Below are positions 1 to 4,990 of a stretch of 7,605 bases of DNA, one piece after another. Each line of letters begins with the position of its first letter. Within the stretch, counting starts at the first letter, position 1. The position numbers and the translations under genes are program-made. The notes under the pieces were generated by a model, which saw nothing but the letters and a program-made list of their open reading frames with translations, did not search any database and was not told the origin of the DNA. Source of the stretch: an uncultured Dialister sp. (lineage in GTDB: Bacteria > Bacillota > Negativicutes > Veillonellales > Dialisteraceae); NCBI GenBank assembly GCA_900759415.1, contig CAAEVC010000142.1, positions 1 through 7,605 on the forward strand, given 5' to 3'.

Positions 1-49
1 AATACCATTAATTTCTTGAATTCAAAGTCGTATTTTGCCATAAAAAATT

Positions 50-89
50 GACCCCCAATTGTTAGATTTTGGTCTAACAATTGGGGGTC
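50..89 (-). terminator. Rho-independent terminator of the alanine symporter gene
   Basis: A perfect 17-bp inverted repeat, arms at 50-66 (GACCCCCAATTGTTAGA) and 73-89, encloses a 6-nt loop. Read on the minus strand the hairpin is followed by AA and then six T (plus-strand A run 42-47), which is the layout of an intrinsic terminator. It lies 35 bases past the stop codon of the minus-strand symporter gene. No T run follows it on the plus strand, so it should act in one direction only. The stem is unusually long and perfect for a terminator, and its C5/G5 ends recall insertion-sequence ends; a role as an IS remnant is possible but unproven. Confidence 0.85.
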
Positions 90-124
90 GGCTCAGTTCA
101 TGTCACAGTCCTTTTTAACTTATA

Positions 125-1573
125 TTATTCTTTTTCCATTTCTCTCTTCATATGATTGGAATTATTTTCTTCATCCCACCATACGACCCCTCTCTGGTTC
201 GGAAGGACATCCTTGTGGAAAATCGGAATGTCGATACCTGCTTTGAGCTGGTCTTCATAATCTTTCAGGCAGGCGCGGACCTGCGGGAAGAGAAGAAGAA
301 TAGCGGTCACGTTGGTCAGTACCATGAATGCCATGAACAGATCTGCCAGATTCCATACGAGTGGAAGGTCTGCAATGGAACCCCAGAAAATCATGACAGC
401 AATGAGCACACGGAAAAGATTGAGTGGCCATTTCTTGCTGGTAAGATGACCGATATTGATTTCCCCGTAGTAGTAGTTGCCGATAAGAGAAGTAAAGGCA
501 AAGAGGAAAATCAGGATAGAAACGGCTTTTGGAGCCCAGTCACCGAAGTACTGTGCCAGATCCCACTGGATGAGAGCGATACCGGTAAGGCCAGTAGCAT
601 TGTAATCACCGGTCAGAAGAACGATAAAAGCGGAAGCAGAGCAGATGAAGAGGGTATCCACATAAACGCCGAATGCCTGAATCAGACCCTGTACAACCGG
701 ATGAGTAGCATCTGCAGTAGCTGCCGCATTTGGTACAGAACCTTCACCGGCTTCATTAGAGAAAAGACCTCTCTTGAAACCTGTCAGCACAGCTGCACCC
801 ATGCCGCCACCAAAAGCAGCCTGCCAGTCAAAAGCGGACTGGAAAATCAGACTGAAGACTCTAGGCATTTCTGCAATGTTATAGAGCATGATGCCAAGGG
901 CAATGATGATGTAAATGCCGGCCATCAGCGGCACCAGGTATTCAGTGACTCTGGCAATTCGGCCCATACCGCCGCAGATGACGAGCATGGCCAGTACGGT
1001 AACGACGCCGCCGACAATCATACGGTCAAAACCAAGAGCGTTGTTCAGCGCCAGAGAGATGGTGTTGGCCTGTACGGAGTTATAAATCATGCCGTAGGTC
1101 ACAGAAATCAGGATAGCGAAGAGGGCAGCCCAGAGTCCATGGCCCATGCCGTTCTTCAGGTAATATGCAGGACCGCCGCGGAATCCTGTGCCATCACTTC
1201 TTGGTACTTTGTAAATCTGAGCCAGTGTAGATTCTACGAAACCGGTAGCAGAGCCGATGACTGCAATGAACCACATCCAGAAAATAGCACCCGGGCCGCC
1301 GGAAGTGACTGCGATAGCAATCCCTGCAATATTGCCGACCCCTACACGGGATGCGGTACTTACGCAGAATGCCTGGAAGGGAGAAACTTCATTTCCTTCC
1401 GTCTTGCGTCCTGCCGTATGGGCAATCAATCTGAACATCCGTCCAAAGTAACGGAGCTGTACGCCTCTTGTGCGGGCGGTGAAGTAAAAACCTGCACCTA
1501 TCAGAAGAGCAATGATAACGGATGACCATAGAAATCCGTTGATTGCAGATACAAGGTTGTTGAATGATTCCAT
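125..1573 (-). CDS. Sodium/alanine (glycine) symporter, AGCS family
   Basis: The 482-residue product is a polytopic inner-membrane protein that by family couples Na+ (or H+) entry to uptake of alanine or glycine. The AGCS family signature is visible as GGPGAIFWMWF at residues 92-102, preceded by the conserved GVGNIAGIA stretch (78-86) and followed by GLFSNEAGEGS (269-279) and HPVVQG (291-296). About ten hydrophobic segments are apparent, starting at roughly residues 16-32 and ending near 412-430, after which comes a charged cytoplasmic-looking tail of about 50 residues ending MEKE. Length is normal for the family. The start is fixed by a strong AAGGAGG (plus-strand 1578-1584) four bases before the ATG. 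The gene is divergent from alr, which fits a role in alanine supply for D-alanine synthesis. Whether the substrate is L-alanine, D-alanine or glycine cannot be read from the sequence. Confidence 0.95.
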   Translation of the reverse strand: MESFNNLVSAINGFLWSSVIIALLIGAGFYFTARTRGVQLRYFGRMFRLIAHTAGRKTEGNEVSPFQAFCVSTASRVGVGNIAGIAIAVTSGGPGAIFWMWFIAVIGSATGFVESTLAQIYKVPRSDGTGFRGGPAYYLKNGMGHGLWAALFAILISVTYGMIYNSVQANTISLALNNALGFDRMIVGGVVTVLAMLVICGGMGRIARVTEYLVPLMAGIYIIIALGIMLYNIAEMPRVFSLIFQSAFDWQAAFGGGMGAAVLTGFKRGLFSNEAGEGSVPNAAATADATHPVVQGLIQAFGVYVDTLFICSASAFIVLLTGDYNATGLTGIALIQWDLAQYFGDWAPKAVSILIFLFAFTSLIGNYYYGEINIGHLTSKKWPLNLFRVLIAVMIFWGSIADLPLVWNLADLFMAFMVLTNVTAILLLFPQVRACLKDYEDQLKAGIDIPIFHKDVLPNQRGVVWWDEENNSNHMKREMEKE

Positions 1574-1622
1574 TTTTCCTCCTTAATTAAACACTGCCAT
1601 ACTGCCTGTAATCACGAACATT

Positions 1623-1651
1623 ATTATAATATTTTTTCCGCTTTAACACAA
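1623..1651 (-). promoter_or_regulatory. Sigma-70/SigA-type promoter of the symporter gene
   Basis: On the minus strand TTGTGT (plus 1646-1651) is followed after exactly 17 bases by a consensus TATAAT (plus 1623-1628). Transcription should start near 1616, giving a leader of about 42 nt before the ATG at 1573. The only good SD site (AAGGAGG) lies in this leader. The -10 is perfect and the -35 matches 3 of 6, keeping TTG. Confidence 0.7.
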
Positions 1652-1738
1652 TAGAGAAGAGTCCTCCTGGAAGAGAAGACGTGGGGGATTTCATAAAAGA
1701 AGAGAGGGTAAAAAATGGATGAAGACTGATTATAACTC

Positions 1739-1767
1739 TTCTGTTTTTCTCATGATAGATGTATGAT
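1739..1767 (+). promoter_or_regulatory. Possible weak promoter of alr
   Basis: A TATGAT hexamer (1762-1767) lies 17 bases after TTCTGT (1739-1744); an overlapping TATAAG (1767-1772) is an alternative -10. Neither has a good -35, so the exact start of transcription is uncertain. The leader that follows holds a small 8-bp stem (1791-1798 with 1803-1810, AGCA loop, one G-T pair). The alr SD (AGGGGAG, 1824-1830) lies 13 bases after that stem. Confidence 0.35.
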
Positions 1768-1837
1768 ATAAGCAGTTCAGACAGAAGAGGTTCAGAAAAG
1801 CATTTCTGGATTTCTATTACATGAGGGGAGAGTTATT

Positions 1838-2938
1838 ATGCCAGTTTCATACATGGAAATCAATTTAAGTGCACTTCGGCACAACCTTAGAGAAATCCGT
1901 CATCATTTACCGGATAAGGTCAACATACTGGCGGTAGTCAAAGCCAATGGATATGGCCATGGGGCTTCCGAGACTCTCCGTATTGCTCTTCAGGAAGGCT
2001 ATGTGGGAGCTGCTGTTGCCAGAGTGGAAGAAGGAAAAGAATTAAGAGAGGCTGGATTTACATGTCCCATCTATGTTCTTGGCATCCCTCTTCATGACGA
2101 CATGCTGACCGGCGTCAAATATGATCTCATCCTTCCTGTAGATGACACCACTGATCTTGATGCTTTAGAAAATATTGCAAAAGGCGCAGGCAAAGTAATG
2201 GAAGTCATGATGCCTGTGGATACAGGGATGAATCGTATCGGTACCCATCCGGAAGATGTGAAGCCATTCCTTCATCAGTTAAAGGAATATTCTCATCTCC
2301 ATCTTCGGGGGACATGGACCCATATGGCTACTGCAGACTGCAGAGACAAGTCAGCTGCCTTGAAACAGCTGGAACGGTTCAATGAAGCGGTGGCACAGAT
2401 GCCGGTGGACGATACATTTGTGGTTTCCGCAGCCAACAGTGCAGGGATTATTGATATTCCTGAAAGCTGGCATAACCTGGCTCGTCCGGGAATTATCATT
2501 TACGGACCGCAGCCTTCTGATGAAATGGAACATACCCTTGACCTTCAGTACGTCATGCGTATCGTAAGCCATGTCACCCATGTGCAGACCCTTCATAAGG
2601 GAGAAGCTATCGGTTACGGAGGCACCTTTGTGGCTGATGAGGATATGATGACTGCCACTGTTCCTATCGGTTATGCCGATGGATATCCCCGCTGCCTTTC
2701 CAATAAAGGCGCTGTACTTATTGGAGGAAAGAGATGCCCTATCCTGGGTCGTATCTGCATGGATCAGTTCATGGTCAGAGTAGATGATACAGTCAAACCG
2801 GGAGATGAAGTCATTCTCATGGGCAGACAGGGAAATGGGGAAATCACTCTTGATGAGGTAGCAAAAGCTGCAGGTACCATTCCTCATGAAATCACCTGTG
2901 ACCTGAAGCGTATCCCCCGGGTATTCATCGAAAAATAA
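1838..2938 (+). CDS. alr: Alanine racemase (PLP-dependent)
   Basis: The 366-residue product interconverts L- and D-alanine in the cytosol, supplying D-alanine for peptidoglycan. The PLP-binding lysine is K35 in AVVKANGYGHG, and the second catalytic base is Y260 in AIGYGGTF. Other expected residues are H162 (WTHMATAD), R216 in LARPGIIIYG, which contacts the PLP ring nitrogen, and M308-D309 in ICMDQ. The N-terminal TIM barrel runs to about residue 235 and the C-terminal beta domain covers the rest. Length is typical. AGGGGAG (1824-1830) lies seven bases before the ATG, supporting this start. The odd feature is P126 two residues before DTGMNRIG: by comparison with the Geobacillus enzyme this is where the carbamylated lysine (K129) normally sits. 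The gene faces away from the alanine symporter gene. Three arginine codons are CGG, read by the tRNA-Arg(CCG) just downstream, probably by coincidence. Confidence 0.97.
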   Translation: MPVSYMEINLSALRHNLREIRHHLPDKVNILAVVKANGYGHGASETLRIALQEGYVGAAVARVEEGKELREAGFTCPIYVLGIPLHDDMLTGVKYDLILPVDDTTDLDALENIAKGAGKVMEVMMPVDTGMNRIGTHPEDVKPFLHQLKEYSHLHLRGTWTHMATADCRDKSAALKQLERFNEAVAQMPVDDTFVVSAANSAGIIDIPESWHNLARPGIIIYGPQPSDEMEHTLDLQYVMRIVSHVTHVQTLHKGEAIGYGGTFVADEDMMTATVPIGYADGYPRCLSNKGAVLIGGKRCPILGRICMDQFMVRVDDTVKPGDEVILMGRQGNGEITLDEVAKAAGTIPHEITCDLKRIPRVFIEK

Positions 2939-2965
2939 TTTCACCTATCTTTTAAAAGAAGTTTA

Positions 2966-2974
2966 TGATATAAT
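2966..2974 (+). promoter_or_regulatory. Extended -10 promoter of tRNA-Arg
   Basis: TGATATAAT gives an extended -10 (TG, one base, TATAAT at 2969-2974). The hexamer 17 bases upstream (TATCTT, 2946-2951) is a poor -35, so the extended -10 probably compensates. The expected start near 2981 would leave only about six bases before the tRNA. A 12-nt AT-rich palindrome (2948-2959, TCTTTTAAAAGA) sits in the spacer region. I see no separate terminator for alr, so alr transcripts may run into the tRNA. Confidence 0.6.
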
Positions 2975-2986
2975 ACCCATTGTTAA

Positions 2987-3062
2987 GCGTCTATAGCTCA
3001 GTGGATAGAGCACTGGTCTCCGGAACCAGGTGTCGAGAGTTCGAATCCCTCTAGACGCACCA
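2987..3062 (+). tRNA. tRNA-Arg, anticodon CCG
   Basis: The gene folds as a complete 76-nt cloverleaf. The acceptor stem is GCGTCTA with TAGACGC, the D-stem is GCTC with GAGC, and the anticodon stem CTGGT/ACCAG encloses the loop CTCCGGA. Loop positions 34-36 are CCG, so it decodes the arginine codon CGG. The T-loop is TTCGAAT and the 3' CCA is encoded (3060-3062). The T-stem GAGAG/CCCTC contains one A-C mismatch at 52-62, which is unusual but does not look disabling. The gene has its own promoter and terminator. Confidence 0.97.
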
Positions 3063-3091
3063 GAATTTACTCCGACTTGATCGGATGAGAT

Positions 3092-3142
3092 ATACCCTCA
3101 GATGTTTCTGTGAAATCAGCGGCATCTGAGGGTATTTTATTT
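3092..3142 (+). terminator. Rho-independent terminator after tRNA-Arg
   Basis: A perfect 13-bp stem, ATACCCTCAGATG (3092-3104) with its complement (3123-3135), encloses an 18-nt loop and is followed by TTTTATTT. It lies 29 bases past the tRNA. It would also stop any alr read-through. Confidence 0.9.
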
Positions 3143-3155
3143 GCCGGTCATTTCG

Positions 3156-3185
3156 TTGATGAAGCAGAATATTTCATGTTATAAT
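3156..3185 (+). promoter_or_regulatory. Promoter of the small 81-residue gene
   Basis: TTGATG (3156-3161), an 18-base spacer and a consensus TATAAT (3180-3185) with an upstream TG (3177-3178) form a good extended -10 promoter. The expected start near 3192 leaves a leader of about 100 nt before the ATG chosen at 3294. The preceding terminator makes this a separate transcription unit, which supports the small ORF being a real gene. Confidence 0.65.
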
Positions 3186-3293
3186 CGGTCATAAAGAGCA
3201 TGACGGAGAACAATCATAAAGATTTCACCAAAGTTTCTTATGAAATCATCATTCGGTTCCATACAGGACGGAAGTGGAAAGAAAGGAATGGAA

Positions 3294-3539
3294 ATGGATA
3301 ACAGGGAGAATAAACCGGTTTCGGAAATGAATGAACAGGAACTGACTGCAGAAGAACTGCAGAAATTCATGGCATCCTATAAAAAGGAACTGGCTCATAT
3401 CTATAAAATGGCCAGTGCAAAAAAAGCCTATATGGCCCGTCAGAATCCGGGAAATCTGAAGAAAGTACTGGAAGAATGTGACAGACAGATGCGGCAGGAT
3501 ATTGAAGAACTGAAGCATAAGTATGGGATTCACTACTGA
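3294..3539 (+). CDS. Small helical hypothetical protein (81 aa)
   Basis: I do not recognise this protein. The frame is open from an ATG at 3240, but the first ATG with a well-placed ribosome site is 3294 (AAAGGA at 3282-3287, six-base gap). That gives 81 residues beginning MDNRENKP. The ATG at 3288 touches the SD and the one at 3240 has none. The sequence is highly charged and appears to be two alpha helices (about residues 17-50 and 55-77) separated by an NPGN turn at 51-54, ending YGIHY. There is no signal peptide, membrane segment or metal-binding motif, and only one cysteine (C62). A cytosolic helical hairpin is the most that can be said. It sits alone between two tRNA genes with its own promoter. 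No convincing terminator follows, although a run of eight T (3549-3556) does. Confidence 0.7.
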   Translation: MDNRENKPVSEMNEQELTAEELQKFMASYKKELAHIYKMASAKKAYMARQNPGNLKKVLEECDRQMRQDIEELKHKYGIHY

Positions 3540-3643
3540 TGGATGAAATTTTTTTTACTTTCTCATTTAATTCTAATTGGAAAAATGGAAAGGGATGTGC
3601 TATATTAACTAAGTCGCCTGATGCAGGTGAAAACAGTACTCTG

Positions 3644-3701
3644 AAAAATCTGAAAAAACATGAAAAAATGATTTGACAGAGCATACTGAAGATGATATAA
3701 T
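3644..3701 (+). promoter_or_regulatory. Consensus promoter with phased A-tracts for tRNA-Lys
   Basis: The core promoter is perfect: TTGACA (3673-3678), 17 bases, TATAAT (3696-3701), with an extended TG at 3693-3694. Immediately upstream are three A-tracts, at 3644-3648, 3653-3658 and 3663-3668, spaced 9-10 bases apart, so they fall on one face of the helix. They lie about 40-65 bases upstream of the expected start (near 3708), where UP elements bind the alpha subunit of RNA polymerase. This is the architecture of a very strong stable-RNA promoter. The short discriminator after the -10 is not GC-rich. Confidence 0.88.
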
Positions 3702-3715
3702 CATCTTCGTTGAAC

Positions 3716-3791
3716 GGATCATTAGCTCAGTTGGTAGAGCACCTGACTCTTAATCAGGGTGTCCGGGGTTCGAACCCCTGATGATCCACCA
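3716..3791 (+). tRNA. tRNA-Lys, anticodon CTT
   Basis: The gene folds as a complete 76-nt cloverleaf. The acceptor stem is GGATCAT with ATGATCC, the D-stem GCTC/GAGC, and the anticodon stem CCTGA/TCAGG encloses the loop CTCTTAA. Positions 34-36 are CTT, decoding the lysine codon AAG. The T-loop is TTCGAAC within CGGGG/CCCTG (one G-T pair), and CCA is encoded at 3789-3791. The gene has its own strong promoter and terminator. Confidence 0.97.
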
Positions 3792-3799
3792 GTGAATAC

Positions 3800-3835
3800 A
3801 GCTCGAAACTTTAAAAGTTTCGAGCTTTTCTTTTT
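3800..3835 (+). terminator. Rho-independent terminator after tRNA-Lys
   Basis: An 11-bp perfect stem, AGCTCGAAACT (3800-3810) with its complement (3816-3826), encloses a TTAAA loop and is followed by a T-rich tract (TTTTC then TTTTT). It begins nine bases after the tRNA CCA end. Confidence 0.92.
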
Positions 3836-4092
3836 ATCAAAGAGCCTTCCTTCTTTACAACCGGAAAGCAGGGATATATCATAGTAGGGAAGAGCAGTCC
3901 GGCTTCATGACCTGTATGATATGTCAATATGGTTTATGGAAGCTGAACGGTCTTCAGTCAGTTCATGGTGGGATACACGTTGTCTGGCGAATCTATGATG
4001 CAGGTATGGACAGATTATTGATTCATCTATGCCGAAATCGAATAAAATGATATCAAATGTATAAAATGTAATATAAAACTGGACAAATGTTG

Positions 4093-4098
4093 TATAAT
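4093..4098 (+). promoter_or_regulatory. Possible -10 element of the carbonic anhydrase gene
   Basis: A consensus TATAAT lies in an AT-rich tract, but no -35 resembling TTGACA occurs 15-19 bases upstream and there is no correctly spaced extended TG. TGGACA (4080-4085) is too close to serve it. The start of transcription would be near 4105 if this hexamer is used; other AT-rich -10 choices cannot be excluded. Confidence 0.4.
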
Positions 4099-4103
4099 GT
4101 ATA

Positions 4104-4133
4104 TTGAAATATCTAATATCATTAATATTTCAA
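4104..4133 (+). promoter_or_regulatory. Bulged stem-loop in the carbonic anhydrase leader
   Basis: A perfect 9-bp inverted repeat TTGAAATAT (4104-4112) / ATATTTCAA (4125-4133) continues inward, past one unpaired C, as TAAT/ATTA around an ATC loop, giving 13 pairs in all. Its 3' arm overlaps the first two bases of the SD sequence AAGGAGGT (4132-4139). It could be an mRNA 5' stem-loop that affects stability or ribosome access, or a symmetric operator for a repressor. The stem is all A-T apart from two G-C pairs, so it would be only moderately stable as RNA. Confidence 0.45.
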
Positions 4134-4146
4134 GGAGGTAATCAGT

Positions 4147-4704
4147 ATGTATACTTTATCTACCGTAGAATTCAATGGCAAAATTCCACAGATTGACCCG
4201 AATGCATTTGTTGCACCCCATACTTTCCTGTCTGGTGACATCAGAATCAGTAAATATGCCAGCATCTGGCCAGGGGTCGTAGCAAGAGGAGATGTAAACT
4301 ACATTTCTGTTGGTGAATGTTCCAATGTGCAGGACCTCTGCTGCCTTCATGTAGCTGATGATCATCCATGTATTATTGGTGACTATGTAACCATTGGTCA
4401 CAGCGCAGTCATTCATGCCTGCACCATTGAAGATCATGTACTGGTTGGCATGCATGCTACCATTCTTGATGGAGCAGTCATCGGAAGAGGCTCTATTGTA
4501 GCAGCAGGAGCAGTCGTTTTAGGCGGCACAGTCATTCCTCCGAATTCTCTTGTAGCTGGTGTTCCGGCAAAGGTTGTAAGAACCATTGACCGTATGAAGA
4601 ATATCCATGCACAGGCTATCAAGTATAAATGCGAATGGTCCATCGGCTATGGTGTAAAACCGGATATTGACGGTGAACTGTACCATGGAGAAAAGATTGT
4701 TTAA
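4147..4704 (+). CDS. Gamma-class carbonic anhydrase-like hexapeptide-repeat protein
   Basis: The 185-residue product is a left-handed beta-helix protein of the gamma carbonic anhydrase/YrdA/PaaY group, expected to act as a cytosolic trimer with metal sites between subunits. The three metal-ligand histidines are H68 (CLHVADDHP), H85 and H90 (TIGHSAVIH). R47 and D49 (ARGDVN) and Q62-D63 (NVQD) match conserved residues of the archaeal enzyme Cam. Hexapeptide repeats run from about residue 22 to 140, ending in VAGVPAKVVR, followed by a C-terminal helix. The acidic proton-shuttle loop of Cam is missing, as in the CamH subgroup, so strong CO2 hydration activity is not certain. An ideal AAGGAGGT seven bases upstream fixes the start. 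It is flanked by terminators and so is monocistronic. A related acyltransferase-like role is the main alternative. Confidence 0.88.
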   Translation: MYTLSTVEFNGKIPQIDPNAFVAPHTFLSGDIRISKYASIWPGVVARGDVNYISVGECSNVQDLCCLHVADDHPCIIGDYVTIGHSAVIHACTIEDHVLVGMHATILDGAVIGRGSIVAAGAVVLGGTVIPPNSLVAGVPAKVVRTIDRMKNIHAQAIKYKCEWSIGYGVKPDIDGELYHGEKIV

Positions 4705-4721
4705 TCATTAATGCAAGGAAG

Positions 4722-4753
4722 ATATCCCGGAGCTTTCTCCGGGGTATTTTTTT
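4722..4753 (+). terminator. Rho-independent terminator of the carbonic anhydrase gene
   Basis: An 11-bp stem (4722-4732, ATATCCCGGAG, with 4737-4747; one G-T pair) has a CTTT loop and is followed by seven T. It starts 17 bases after the stop codon. Confidence 0.93.
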
Positions 4754-4764
4754 ATAAAGAAATA

Positions 4765-4790
4765 TCTGAAGTGATACATGGAACTTCAGA
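4765..4790. repeat. Inverted repeat upstream of the leuS promoter
   Basis: TCTGAAGT (4765-4772) and its exact complement ACTTCAGA (4783-4790) are separated by 10 bases. It has no T run and lies just after a complete terminator, about 100 bases before the leuS -35. It may be a protein-binding site or chance. Confidence 0.3.
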
Positions 4791-4893
4791 AGCAGCAGAG
4801 GACAGAAATTTCCTTTTCCCGAAGGTCATTTCGAAAAGAAACCAAAAGGGTTATTTATGGAATGTTTTAATGAAACAGGTTCTTTGAATGGAA

Positions 4894-4923
4894 TTGACTA
4901 TTCTGCCATGTGAGCTATATAAT
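4894..4923 (+). promoter_or_regulatory. Promoter of leuS
   Basis: TTGACT (4894-4899), an 18-base spacer and TATAAT (4918-4923) form a near-consensus SigA-type promoter. The start would fall near 4930, leaving a leader of about 60 nt, too short for a T-box riboswitch. Confidence 0.75.
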
Positions 4924-4990
4924 AAAAGTTAATTATAAAAATGATAGGGATTGAAAAATCCAATAATCATTGGTTATGGAAGGTGAAAAT

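Larger units (their letters stand above)
3836..4146 (+). other. Gene-free AT-rich stretch upstream of the carbonic anhydrase gene
   Basis: No coding frame, RNA gene or repeat element is apparent in the first 200 bases. The last 100 bases are very AT-rich. They hold a direct repeat ATAAAATG (4042-4049 and 4061-4068, 19 bases apart), a TATAAT at 4093-4098 and the leader hairpin described separately. The first part could be decayed sequence, but nothing recognisable remains. Confidence 0.5.

Noticed and set aside
152..1525. A 457-codon open frame on the plus strand, antisense to the symporter gene
   Set aside because: It is exactly opposite a clear AGCS gene with family motifs, has no family-like pattern or hydrophobic organisation, and arises from the codon bias of the true strand.
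2351..2944. A 197-codon minus-strand frame opposite alr
   Set aside because: It is a shadow of the racemase gene and has no coherent domain.
3240..3293. Upstream ATG start for the small helical protein (99 aa)
   Set aside because: It has no ribosome site before it, while the ATG at 3294 has AAAGGA at a six-base distance.
3528..3556. Terminator after the small gene (T8 run at 3549-3556)
   Set aside because: Only a 4-bp stem (TTCA/TGAA, 11-nt loop) can form before the T run, too weak for an intrinsic terminator.
3613..3629. Possible structured RNA around the CGCCTG/CAGGTG hairpin before the tRNA-Lys promoter
   Set aside because: The stem is six pairs with one G-T and a 3-nt loop, and no known riboswitch core is visible.
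4970..4990. TTG or ATG 4976 start for leuS
   Set aside because: The SD AAGGTG at 4980-4985 lies downstream of both and is correctly spaced for the ATG at 4991, where family similarity begins.
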